Of a DNA stretch of 64,000 nt, positions 17,101 through 24,604 are shown in pieces. Location: positions 1,329,501-1,393,500 of the forward strand of contig NZ_CP030059.1 in NCBI RefSeq assembly GCF_015291745.1, given 5' to 3'. Numbering within the stretch: the first letter of the stretch is position 1; each line of letters begins with the position of its first letter. The position numbers and the translations under genes were made by a program. The DNA comes from Bradyrhizobium sp. CCBAU 53351 (GTDB taxonomy: Bacteria; Pseudomonadota; Alphaproteobacteria; Rhizobiales; Xanthobacteraceae). Under the pieces are notes generated by a model, which searched no databases, was not told the origin of the DNA, and worked only from the letters and a program-made list of their open reading frames with translations.

Positions 17101-17208
17101 CGATCTCCCGATGTACAGCTTCAGGTGACCGGCGATGAAGAGAGCCTCAAGATCAATTTTTCACTAATCCTCCCATCTGAGATTACGGTTACAAGAATGC
17201 GAGGCTAA
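14137..17208 (+). CDS. dtcA: DtcA-like sensor with C-terminal histidine-kinase ATPase (Detocs)
   Basis: 1023 residues from GTG at 14137, chosen because GGAGAG lies 6 nt upstream; an earlier in-frame GTG at 14068 has none. About 800 residues of helical, domain-poor sequence probably form the sensor. A helix pair follows with candidate phospho-acceptor H830 in YLHECRD, then a HATPase domain (about 885-1023) with N-box Asn909 in VLLGNAARHG and a degenerate glycine box (EGFSGLMKL). No membrane segment, so it is cytosolic. Its stop abuts the next start (TAAATG). Together with the two receiver genes it matches Detocs, in which the sensor is thought to phosphorylate downstream receivers on phage infection. 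The subtype is inferred from architecture; the sensor is too divergent to name alone. Confidence 0.75.
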   Translation: MSRAKLPSAISRVRNSLRPFYNMRQEQTFRSRTTPTFWKQIQAVRQEAGKNDYSAILSIVEDNRAYPFPGLGNTFPTEESKTPNPQFGHLRPLKLANELGLQVARLNHHASRVKPALESLAAINDHLIAGRLMEVEAALAAHKKSHGLSLIVLKKDLLAALERSGLPGLSRRYKVLTAHAQSTAWALLAHYVYDLIDPTYNPTRAVQRWLRLAERRVAEHPWFARILQDEVLTRIEGAPAMSCSLLRYSATSLLDLAILVWRKRNIHSREQAVQDAYSNLASPLKSILEDRFTAQPIQVSRMYSRKARLPDVEIYRTSFFFDDIASVVQWRSEFHGLIFAERYEGVPVNIDSNGRRLSDAADQIAADPTRMNRIIEGLADWENGFLGDNPDVERRSFLLAVVVAESVRRLSRNPQGDPSEIAELLADTDDIQFFTSSGTLKQLRDSDLACNSLLLTFVLWELIYRRDRTQDNELDRRLAFMRLFAGNSPLVEVLGQIAVANPSAATLLAKTCSRTFLERLFMMMSSVKDVLEARLSICRWLIDRKDPSSDNLQEESEALVRELANLEARSDLDSTRVHVDEESIREWFETLHATSVTRYKQTALAEGPVTSFGSLLTFFSTVEKAVDDFTAETQIGSEFLLVAIVDATLKAFVSDRTFGLDAYLSRRIRHGTLNGHVMTPITRVLGQLTDHVKLHGRAHDSSDHSGALVFAQEFREFLSSELDHARKDVIQIRSPEHPQGLIQAQWRTAGNIQHLDAMIARVRGRVIETGGSYDIFPDIYSFCWDCLESDLAQLRLYMLREFAPAATRKLSELYEHLSSADRALVFPYLHECRDTLEARVQEVCGWFIRPVFRRDRYNLKMLISTTLSIVRELDYEYAFTEDVVVSDDISLNRGSFDVFGDALFVLLGNAARHGKRDGNIHVDAQILPGKKNVVKLDITSEVDSRERYLDARARIDTALTNDYQAIAQAAVQEGFSGLMKLAGVMRRVRSPDVQLQVTGDEESLKINFSLILPSEITVTRMRG

Positions 17209-17682
17209 ATGAAGGTCTTGTTAGTTGAGGATGACGAATTCAAGGCAACGGACATTCTAAAGGTTCTCGAAGAATCGCTTGCAGAGGCGGAAGTGCTTCG
17301 CGCCATGTCCGTAACGTCTGCCATGAAGGCGATCAACAGTGAGACATTCGCATTAGTTGTTCTGGATATGTCGCTGCCGACCTTTGAGATGTCTGGTCCG
17401 GGAGGAGGCGGTTCTCCACAAGGTCAAGGCGGACTCGAGGTGCTCCGTTTGGCGCGGCGGCTTCAACACTTGTCCCCCTTTATCGTTGTAACTCAATATC
17501 CAGATATTGAGTTGGACGGAAGCGATATACCTCTGTCAACCGCAGCCAAGGCGTTACGCACCCGGTTCGGCGTGAACGTTAGGGCTTGCTTGCTCTATGA
17601 GTTTGATCGCGATAACTGGCGGGCGCCTCTTCGTGAGCATCTCCGTCAGTTGGCCATAGAGACGCGGGAGGATGGTCGATGA
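17209..17682 (+). CDS. dtcB: DtcB-like stand-alone receiver (Detocs)
   Basis: 157 residues. CheY-like: acidic pair in LLVEDDE, phospho-acceptor D53 in VVLDMSLP, switch Thr in FIVVTQYPD. A Gly-rich insertion (GPGGGGSPQGQGG) follows the acidic loop, and the usual Lys-Pro of strand 5 is absent (LLYEFDRDNW). No output domain. In characterised Detocs systems this protein acts as a phosphate sink that buffers accidental signalling. It begins immediately after the sensor stop codon and overlaps the effector gene by 4 bp (ATGA), so the three are translationally coupled. Confidence 0.8.
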   Translation: MKVLLVEDDEFKATDILKVLEESLAEAEVLRAMSVTSAMKAINSETFALVVLDMSLPTFEMSGPGGGGSPQGQGGLEVLRLARRLQHLSPFIVVTQYPDIELDGSDIPLSTAAKALRTRFGVNVRACLLYEFDRDNWRAPLREHLRQLAIETREDGR

Positions 17683-18872
17683 GAGTTTTGGTTGTCGATG
17701 ATGATGCGGCTAAGACGGCGGCGATTGTCACGGCCATTGAATCGTCTTTAGGTGGGGTGCGGGAGCGGGGAATAACCGTTGCGAATACCTTGTCGAACGC
17801 AATGCGCGTTCTTGGTGAGATCTCATTCGATCTCATTATTCTCGATTTGATGCTTCCTTATCTGCCCGACGGAGCCGCCGATAGTCGTGCAGGCCTCGAA
17901 TTACTTCGGCAGTTGCGTTCCGTGGAAGGCAAGAATCGGACAACGTCGGTTATTGGTATATCGGCGTTTCCTGAAGAAGTGGCAGCTTATCGAGATAAGT
18001 TTGATGAGCTGGGAGTTCTAATTACAACTTTTGATGATAAAGGTGCTTGGAGCCGCGCGCTATTGCGTGTTCTTGAGAATGTTAGCGCAAAAGGTGATCC
18101 AAGGACGGATCTGGATTTTCTTGTTATCTGCGCCCTCGAAGAGGAGAGACAGGGATTTGAGTTCACAAGCTTAAACAAGATTTCCGAAGTTGTGGTCGGC
18201 GGGCTGAATGTCCATTATGTTCGACTTCCGGGAGAACGTGAGTACTTCGGCGGAATAGTTCGTCTTAGTCAAATGGGACTGGTTGCTTCAACTTACGAGA
18301 CTGCATGGGCTTTGAATGTGTTCCGCGTAAAAGTCCTTTGCATGAGTGGCATCTGTGCAGGCTTCAGCAAGGAAGTAAACTTAGGTCAGATAGTTGTTGG
18401 CTCTCCGGCTTGGGAGTATCAGGCTGGAAAATGGTCCAAGAATGGTTTTGAAATCGCGCCGACTCAGATTCCGCTAAAGTCCCAAACACGGGCAATCATT
18501 GATCATGTATTTTCGAGAGATGGCTTTGTGCAGCAGCTCGAGTCTCGCATTGATGCAGGCCACCGGAGACCCTCTTTGCAATCGAAGCCGACCTTGGCTC
18601 CATTTGTGACTGGCTCGGCAGTAATGGCGGACGCAAAGAGACTAGAACATATCGAAAAGCAGCACCGAAAGGTGGCCGCGTTGGACATGGAGACGTTCGG
18701 GTTATACTTTGTTGCTCATGAGGCTCCCGCAGGATTGCAGCACTATTTCTCGGCTAAGTGTGTCGTTGATCTAGCTGATTCAGACAAGGACGATGATCTA
18801 CACCACTACGGATCGTCTGTAGCCGCCAGGGCCACCGAGGCGTTGTTGCTCGAGTTATTAAAAGGAAGCTAG
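17679..18872 (+). CDS. dtcC: DtcC-like effector: receiver fused to nucleoside-phosphorylase (PNP/MTAN-like) domain
   Basis: 397 residues. The receiver (1-130) has VVDDD and phospho-acceptor D56 in IILDLMLP. From about 145 a PNP_UDP_1 domain begins with VICALEEERQGF and shows MSGICAGF, VTGSAVMAD, ALDMETFGLYFVA (nucleoside-binding Met-Glu) and VVDLADSDKDD, where D364 sits at the usual catalytic Asp. In Detocs the phosphorylated effector cleaves ATP into adenine and ribose-triphosphate, stopping phage growth at the cost of the cell. All key residues seem present, so the effector looks active. It is AT-rich like its partners. Family assignment is firm; phage-defence activity is inferred. Confidence 0.85.
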   Translation: MRVLVVDDDAAKTAAIVTAIESSLGGVRERGITVANTLSNAMRVLGEISFDLIILDLMLPYLPDGAADSRAGLELLRQLRSVEGKNRTTSVIGISAFPEEVAAYRDKFDELGVLITTFDDKGAWSRALLRVLENVSAKGDPRTDLDFLVICALEEERQGFEFTSLNKISEVVVGGLNVHYVRLPGEREYFGGIVRLSQMGLVASTYETAWALNVFRVKVLCMSGICAGFSKEVNLGQIVVGSPAWEYQAGKWSKNGFEIAPTQIPLKSQTRAIIDHVFSRDGFVQQLESRIDAGHRRPSLQSKPTLAPFVTGSAVMADAKRLEHIEKQHRKVAALDMETFGLYFVAHEAPAGLQHYFSAKCVVDLADSDKDDDLHHYGSSVAARATEALLLELLKGS

Positions 18873-19095
18873 TATCTGCATGGAGGGGCTTTGCTTGCTA
18901 TCGATCCACCATGGACCAGCGAGCGGATCCTTTCGGAGGACCCAAGCTCTTTAACTCGCTCAGCAAGTCGGCCTTTCTCTTCTGTCCCGGCGAGGTCATC
19001 GATGGATTTATCCCTGCGGACGTATTGCCATCCGGGGTGTAGCCAAATGACTCGGCGTTTGATCTGCGTGGACCGAGGCCGAGCACGCGCCCTCT
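18873..19095. other. Right boundary of the low-GC island
   Basis: 223 bp between the effector gene and the DUF900 gene. Composition rises back to chromosomal GC. No terminator, tRNA-derived direct repeat or integrase remnant was found. Confidence 0.4.
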
Positions 19096-20115
19096 TCACG
19101 CCGTCGTCCCATCAATCGACCGCCGGATCACCTTCTGCACATCCGCATTCGACAGGAACAGGTCGTGGTTGACGATGCCCCAGCCTTCCGCCGACGCATC
19201 GACCACGCGCACGCCGAGCCGGGCGATGGCGGCCTTCTCGGCTGCGCCGACCCGTGTCATGCCGCCGGCGAGCTGCCCAGACAGCGCCAAGGCGCGATCG
19301 TTGGTCGAGGCGATCACGGTGATCTTGCCGGCGAGCGGGCCGATGCGCTGGACCGCCGACGAGAACACGTCCATGTCGATGTCGGGCGCGGCAAACACCA
19401 CGGCGCCGATCTTGCCCGTGACGGTGTCGCCGTATTTCGCATAGAGCTGACGCAGGCTTTCGAGCGTTAGCATCGTTCCCATGCTGTGCGCGACGATGTG
19501 CACGCGCCCCGCCCCGGGTGCCGACACCAGGGCGGAGAGCACGCGCTCAAATTCGTCGCGCGACCACATCGCGCTGTCGCGGTCATAGGCGTAGTCGAAC
19601 AGTCCGTCCCTGGACGGCCATGAGAACGCGATTGTCCGTCCGCGGAACCGGATCCGTTCCGAGAGATGGGCGGCGTCCAATACGGCCGTCTCGAATGTCT
19701 GCTTGAAGCCGTGCACATAGATCAGCACGTCCCCTCCGCCGGCCTCGGCAGCGAGATCGCCGGCATCGGCCGACACCGGCTCGAGCCGGTCGAGGCGCCA
19801 GTCGCCGATTCCGACCGAGGCGAGAGAAAGGCGGCTCTCGTCCGGCGCCACCAGCCTGGCGCGCGCGATCGTCATGCGCGTCGCACGCTCCGGCCCGAAC
19901 CAGGGTTTTGCGCGACCGCCGCTCACGGGCTTGCGCGTGGTGGCGACGAGAACTGTGGGATCGACCGAGAGCGACGATGCGTCATAGCGCGCGCCTGTCG
20001 CACCCAGCCCGGCGCATCCGCCGAGCGCGAGCGCGCTGCCGGCCGACATGAGCCCGCCGAGCAGAGCTCGACGCGACATCGATGAATTTGCTTGAAGTGG
20101 ATTTCGGCCTATCAC
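19096..20115 (-). CDS. DUF900-type alpha/beta hydrolase, likely Tat-exported lipoprotein
   Basis: 339 residues, possibly 13 fewer if it starts at the Met before SRRALLGG. The N-terminus combines a twin-Arg start with a lipobox (LALGGC), so export through Tat and lipidation are likely. The hydrolase domain has the oxyanion-side IYVHGFKQTF and the nucleophile elbow VAHSMGTML; a late His is in VNHDLFLSN. DUF900 proteins are predicted esterases or lipases of the envelope; substrate unknown. It lies immediately right of the defence island, facing it. Confidence 0.85.
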   Translation of the reverse strand: MIGRNPLQANSSMSRRALLGGLMSAGSALALGGCAGLGATGARYDASSLSVDPTVLVATTRKPVSGGRAKPWFGPERATRMTIARARLVAPDESRLSLASVGIGDWRLDRLEPVSADAGDLAAEAGGGDVLIYVHGFKQTFETAVLDAAHLSERIRFRGRTIAFSWPSRDGLFDYAYDRDSAMWSRDEFERVLSALVSAPGAGRVHIVAHSMGTMLTLESLRQLYAKYGDTVTGKIGAVVFAAPDIDMDVFSSAVQRIGPLAGKITVIASTNDRALALSGQLAGGMTRVGAAEKAAIARLGVRVVDASAEGWGIVNHDLFLSNADVQKVIRRSIDGTTA

Positions 20116-21034
20116 TGGGAACCTTGGAACTTTGCCCCCGATTGCGCTGCCCCGTCAGCTCCCTGAATGACAATGGGGGCGAGATGACGGCGGCGCGCAG
20201 AATAGGTTGAGGTCCCGGCGAAACCATCGCCAGCCTTCCACGCGATGGCGAAAGAGAGGGCCGTCTAGTCCTCGATGCTGATCTCTTCCTCCTACGTTCA
20301 ATGTGGGAGTAGAGCCGAGTTTCGCCGCGAGCAAAACACCCAGGGCCATTGTCAACCCCTTTCGCCAAAAATATTCCACTTTACCGAAATTCGGATTTAT
20401 CGTACTTGTCGGCCATCCCAGCCCACCAAAGGGGCGGTCGTACGTCGTTTCGAGCGCGGGCTGGGAGTTGCGATGGACGCGGGCGGCCTTAAAGGCGGAG
20501 CTAGCGCGTGCAGGGCGAGATCACCTCGTGAGCATGCGTGACCCGCAAAGACGAACGGCGCCTCTCGCGTACGGCGAAACCGCGTGGTCCTGGCCGTCGT
20601 TGCTACGGTCAAGCCTCTTGCGGAGATGCCAGCGAGCCCGACCGGGCAGACTGCATCATCCAATTCGCGGGGCGAGGGAGGCCAAAGGAAAGGTCGGCTC
20701 CCGGGAGAGCGCGGCATAGGCCGTCAAACCATCGCGCAGGGAAGGCCTGGTTTCGGCTGCCCTGTGTCTCCCCTGGGCATTGCGTGCGCATCTGTTCAGC
20801 ACGGGGGTCTTTACGGGTGCCAGGCGGCGCCCGGCCTTCCCTGCGCCCTTTCCTTCGAGAGGGTGAGAAGAAAAGCATCACTCGGGTAAATCATGCCGCG
20901 AGGATGCGCGCGCTTGTCCGCGATCTGCCCGCCGGATGATCTTCCCTATGAGCATGCTGCGTCGGCTTCAGTGGAGGTGGTGGTCGCTTCCGGAATCTGC
21001 CTTGATGCGATTTCGAGGTGGAGGGAGTGACGAT
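20116..21034. other. 919-bp non-coding region with a probable dispersed repeat
   Basis: No supported gene. Frames crossing it have poor codon bias and no ribosome sites. The part around 20520-20880, with GCCGTCAAACCATCGCGCAG and GGGAAGGCC motifs, resembles a dispersed non-coding sequence I recall from Bradyrhizobium genomes. That resemblance is from memory and unverified. A strong ribosome site (GGAGGGAG) for the next gene lies at its right end. Confidence 0.45.
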
Positions 21035-22525
21035 ATGAGCGGCTTGGTGATCTCTGGCGGCCGGGTGGTGGATCCCGCGAGCGGGATGGATGCGATCGGC
21101 GACGTGGCGGTGGTGGATGGCAAGATTGCCGCGGTCGGCTCGTCGCTCGGCGGCGCCGAGCGGGTGATCGACGCCACCGGGCTCGTGGTTGCCCCCGGCT
21201 TCATCGATCTGCACGCGCACGGCCAGTCGATTCCCGCCGACCGCATGCAGGCGTTCGACGGCGTCACGACCACGCTCGATCTCGAGGCCGGCGTGCTGCC
21301 GGTCGGGTCCTGGTACGAGCGCCAGGCGAGAAAAGGCCGCGTGCTGAATTACGGCGCCGCCACCAACTGGGCGTTCGCGCGCATCGGCGCGATGACGGGC
21401 TCCAACGCCGAGAGCTCGCTGGAGGCGTTCGGCAACGCCATGCGCGACCGCCGCTGGATGGACAATGTCGCGACCGACGCCGAGGTCTCGGGCATTCTCG
21501 AACGTCTTTCGCGCGGGCTGAACGAAGGCGGTATCGGCATCGGCATTCTCAATGCTTACGCGCCGGGCGCCGGCGTGCAGGAGCTGACCGCGGTCTGCCA
21601 GCTCGCCGCAGCCAAGGACGTGCCGACCTTCACCCATGTCGCCTTCATGTCGCGGATCGACCCCGAAAGCGCGGTGGAAGCCTATATCCGCCTGATCGGC
21701 TATGCCGGCGCGACCGGCGCGCACATGCACATCTGCCATTTCAACTCGTCGAGCAAGACCGATGTCGAACGCTGCCGCGTGCTGATCGCGAAAGCGCAAG
21801 CACAGGGCCTGCCGATCACGGTCGAAGCCTACCCCTACGGCACCGGCTCGACCGTGCTGGCCGCCGCCTTCTTCAGCGACCCCGAATTCGTCGAGCGCAA
21901 CGGCACCGGTTACGATTCCGTGCAGCGCGTCACCGACGGCTATCGCTTCCACGACCGCGAGGAGCTGTTGAAGGCGCAGGCGGAAGAGCCGTCCTCGCTG
22001 GTGCTTTGGCACATCCTCGACACCGAGCACAACGCGCATCACCGCGACCTGCTCGACATGTCGGTGCTGTATCCCGGCGGCGCGATCGCCTCCGACGCGA
22101 TGCCGTGGACGACGTCGGACGGCAAGACCTACACCGGCGACGCCTGGCCGCTGCCCGACGATGCCACCTCGCATCCGCGCTCGGCGGGCTGCTTCACGAA
22201 ATTCATCCGCGAATGGGTGCGCGAGCGCAAGACCGTCTCGCTGCTGGAAGGCGTGCGCAAATGTGCGCTGATCCCGGCGGAAATCCTGTCGCAGAGCACG
22301 CCCGCGATGCGCGCCAAGGGCAGGCTTGCTAAGGACGCCGATGCCGATATCGTGGTGTTCGATTACGAAAAGCTCTCGGACCGTGCGACCTTCACGGCGA
22401 TGAACCGCCCGTCCGAAGGCGTGCGGCATCTGGTCGTCAGCGGCCAGCCGCTGATCAGCGACGGCATTCTCGATGTCGCCGCGCGGCCGGGCAAACCCGT
22501 GCGCCGTCCCGTCGTCGAGGGCTGA
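21035..22525 (+). CDS. Amidohydrolase, N-acyl-D-amino-acid deacylase-like
   Basis: 496 residues from ATG at 21035, preceded by GGAGGGAG; earlier frames lack this. TIM-barrel metal hydrolase: DLHAHG near residue 60 (His-x-His), later His in FTHVAFM and HICHFNSSS, and the catalytic Asp in ASDAMPW. The N-terminal beta sandwich begins LVISGGRVVDPASGMDA. The family removes acyl groups from D-amino acids or acts on related amides in the cytoplasm. The CobW-type GTPase starts 3 nt after its stop, so the GTPase may load its metal. Confidence 0.9.
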   Translation: MSGLVISGGRVVDPASGMDAIGDVAVVDGKIAAVGSSLGGAERVIDATGLVVAPGFIDLHAHGQSIPADRMQAFDGVTTTLDLEAGVLPVGSWYERQARKGRVLNYGAATNWAFARIGAMTGSNAESSLEAFGNAMRDRRWMDNVATDAEVSGILERLSRGLNEGGIGIGILNAYAPGAGVQELTAVCQLAAAKDVPTFTHVAFMSRIDPESAVEAYIRLIGYAGATGAHMHICHFNSSSKTDVERCRVLIAKAQAQGLPITVEAYPYGTGSTVLAAAFFSDPEFVERNGTGYDSVQRVTDGYRFHDREELLKAQAEEPSSLVLWHILDTEHNAHHRDLLDMSVLYPGGAIASDAMPWTTSDGKTYTGDAWPLPDDATSHPRSAGCFTKFIREWVRERKTVSLLEGVRKCALIPAEILSQSTPAMRAKGRLAKDADADIVVFDYEKLSDRATFTAMNRPSEGVRHLVVSGQPLISDGILDVAARPGKPVRRPVVEG

Positions 22526-22528
22526 GCC

Positions 22529-23455
22529 ATGCCGGTCCCCATTCTCCTGGTGGCGGGCTTTCTGGGGGCGGGCAAGACCACGGTCGTCAATCATCTGCTG
22601 GCGCATGCGGAGGGACGGCGCATCGCCGCAATCGTCAACGATTTCGGCGCCATCAACATCGATGCGGAGTTGATCGCGGGCGCGAGCGACGGCGTGGTCA
22701 GCCTCGCCAATGGCTGCATCTGCTGCTCGCTCGAAGGCGATCTCCTGCGCACGCTCTCGACGCTGCTGCGCCGCGATCCGAGGCCCGACTATATCGTGAT
22801 CGAGACCAGCGGTGTCGCCGACCCCTCCGATATCGTCCGCAATCTCATGGACCCCGTGATCCTGCGCGAGGCTCCGCTGGAGACCGTGCTCTGCGTGCTG
22901 GACGCTGGCACGCCGCCGTCAGCTCTGGACGACGCGCTCCAGCGCTCGCAGCTCCGCGTCGCCGACATCGTGGCGCTCAGCAAGCTCGATCTGGCGGACG
23001 AGGGCGCGGGTGCGCGAATGCGCGCGGCCATTCGCGCCCAGCGCGTTCCCGCTGTGGTGGTCGATGCGAAGCATGGCGAAATTCCGTCCGCGCTGCTATT
23101 CCCCGCGCATGTCGCTCGCGCGCCGGCGCGGCGCGAGCTCGGCCCGAAACGGCCGGCAGAGGACCGCTTCGAGACGCTGAGCTGGACCTCGGAGCGCCCG
23201 CTCTCGCTACCGCGCTTGCAGCAGGCGATCGGCAAGCTGGCGCCGAAGCTGGCGCGTGCAAAAGGCCTGTTCGAGACGGTCGAGCAGCCGGGCCGCCAGA
23301 TGGTGTTTCAATTTGCCGCCGGCCGCGCCACGCTCGCCCCGGGCGATGTGTCCGCACCGGGGGTGCCACGCGCGCGGATCGTGTTCATCGCCGAGCTCGG
23401 GCTGCTCTCGCTCGCCGAGCTCGACAGCGTCATGGCGGCGTGCGTTGCGGATTGA
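22529..23455 (+). CDS. CobW/P47K-family G3E GTPase (metal chaperone)
   Basis: 308 residues. Walker A GFLGAGKTT near residue 10, the family CxCC metal-binding motif in GCICCSLEGD, Walker B region IVIETSGVADP, and SKLDL as the guanine-specificity motif. A C-terminal CobW_C-type domain follows. G3E GTPases deliver zinc, cobalt or other metals to client enzymes. The 3-nt gap to the upstream amidohydrolase, itself a metalloenzyme, suggests that enzyme as the client. Cytoplasmic. No Zur-like operator was recognised upstream. Confidence 0.92.
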   Translation: MPVPILLVAGFLGAGKTTVVNHLLAHAEGRRIAAIVNDFGAINIDAELIAGASDGVVSLANGCICCSLEGDLLRTLSTLLRRDPRPDYIVIETSGVADPSDIVRNLMDPVILREAPLETVLCVLDAGTPPSALDDALQRSQLRVADIVALSKLDLADEGAGARMRAAIRAQRVPAVVVDAKHGEIPSALLFPAHVARAPARRELGPKRPAEDRFETLSWTSERPLSLPRLQQAIGKLAPKLARAKGLFETVEQPGRQMVFQFAAGRATLAPGDVSAPGVPRARIVFIAELGLLSLAELDSVMAACVAD

Positions 23456-23468
23456 AACCGGAGCCAAC

Positions 23469-23846
23469 TCACGCAAATTGCGCCAGCCCATGTCCGACCG
23501 ACCAGTTCTCCTTGGGCGCATCGAGCACGTTCACGAACACGTCCTCGGGCCGGATGCCGGGGCTTTCGCCGAGACGATCCGCGACGCAGCGATAGAGCGC
23601 CTTCTTCTGCTCGGCGGTCCGCGAAGCGAATACGGTGATCTGGATCAGCACCGCATCGTCGCTGCGCACGACGCCGTAGGCGTTGCCGCAGCGGAAGTTC
23701 GCGCGCTCATGCTCGGTGATGGCCATGAAGGCGTCGCCGTCGGGCACGTCAAGCGCTTCCCGCATGGCGCCATAAAGCCCGTCGAGAATCGCCTGCCGGT
23801 AGGCTTCAGACTTGCCGGCGCGCATGGCGATATGAAGCAGAGGCAT
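23469..23846 (-). CDS. Tautomerase-family protein (4-oxalocrotonate tautomerase fold)
   Basis: 125 residues from ATG at 23846, so that Pro2 becomes the catalytic N-terminal proline after Met removal (MPLLHIAMRAGKS); the longer frame would bury it. Helix (YRQAILDGLYGAMREAL) and second repeat (IQITVFASRTAEQKKALY) match the tautomerase superfamily. Probably isomerises keto-enol substrates of aromatic breakdown. It is divergent from a TetR gene, with two palindromic operators in between, and is the likely target of that regulator. Confidence 0.87.
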   Translation of the reverse strand: MPLLHIAMRAGKSEAYRQAILDGLYGAMREALDVPDGDAFMAITEHERANFRCGNAYGVVRSDDAVLIQITVFASRTAEQKKALYRCVADRLGESPGIRPEDVFVNVLDAPKENWSVGHGLAQFA

Positions 23847-23941
23847 GGTTGGTCCCTTTGCATGCGGGCCGATCCGGCAAGGCGAATGTACGCCGCCGGC
23901 TCGGCCCATTGACGAAATGGGCTATCAATTCCGATCAGTTT

Positions 23942-23956
23942 TTGACACGGTGTCTA
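23942..23956. promoter_or_regulatory. TetR-type operator, site 1
   Basis: 15-bp near-palindrome TTGACACGGTGTCTA centred at 23949. It differs from perfect symmetry at one position. A related site is centred 27 bp to the right. Both lie between the divergent tautomerase and TetR genes. Confidence 0.6.
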
Positions 23957-23968
23957 GAAAGCACGTTC

Positions 23969-23983
23969 TTGACATCGTGTCAA
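23969..23983. promoter_or_regulatory. TetR-type operator, site 2
   Basis: 15-bp near-palindrome TTGACATCGTGTCAA centred at 23976, sharing the TTGACA half-site with site 1. It lies 19 bp before the TetR start codon, so autorepression is expected. Confidence 0.62.
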
Positions 23984-24001
23984 ATACTGCAGGAGCAGAG
24001 T

Positions 24002-24601
24002 TTGCGGCCACGTGAATTCGATCATGACGAGGTCCTGCGCATCGCGTTCGACCAGTTCTGGCGCAACGGCGTGCGCGGCACTTCGCTGTCGGACATCGCG
24101 CGCGATGCCGGCGTCCAGCGCGGCAGCCTCTACAATGCTTTCGGCAGCAAGGAGGCATTGTTTCTGCAGGCGTATGAACGCTATGCCGGGGATTATCTTG
24201 CGGCGCTGCAGAAGGCGCTCGCGACGGGCTCGTTGCGCAAGCGCCTCACCGCGTTCTTCGATCTGACCATCAGCAATTTTCGCGCAGGCAAGCCGTCGCG
24301 GGGATGTCCGACCACGCGCGGCTTGATGGAGCTCGGCTCGGCCGAAAGCGAAGGGCTCGACGAAGAAGCGCGCCAGGCCTTTGCGAGCCTCATTGCGCGC
24401 ATCACCGCACTAGTTGAGGACACGTTGTCGGCAGGCGCGGCGCGGGGCGAGTTCAACGGCGATCCCGCGGCCGCGGCGCTGCACATCATCACCGTGACGC
24501 GCGGCCTCGCGGTGCTCGAACGTGCCTTCGGCGACGAGCCGCAGCTGCGCAAGATCGCCGCGCACACGATCGATCTCGTGCTAAGCAGGAAGGGCGCCTA
24601 A
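24002..24601 (+). CDS. TetR-family transcriptional repressor
   Basis: 199 residues from TTG at 24002, preceded by AGGAG at 6 nt spacing; upstream in-frame codons run through the operators and are unlikely to be translated. The N-terminal helix-turn-helix is clear (GVRGTSLSDIARDAGVQRGSLYNAFGSKEALF). The C-terminal helices resemble the subgroup ending in RGLAVLERAF. It most likely binds the two 15-bp palindromes upstream and controls itself and the divergent tautomerase gene. Ligand unknown. Confidence 0.9.
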   Translation: MRPREFDHDEVLRIAFDQFWRNGVRGTSLSDIARDAGVQRGSLYNAFGSKEALFLQAYERYAGDYLAALQKALATGSLRKRLTAFFDLTISNFRAGKPSRGCPTTRGLMELGSAESEGLDEEARQAFASLIARITALVEDTLSAGAARGEFNGDPAAAALHIITVTRGLAVLERAFGDEPQLRKIAAHTIDLVLSRKGA

Positions 24602-24604
24602 GCC

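Noticed and set aside
18869..19099. Short basic ORF on the minus strand between the Detocs effector and DUF900 genes
   Set aside because: No ribosome site, and the translation has no recognisable feature.
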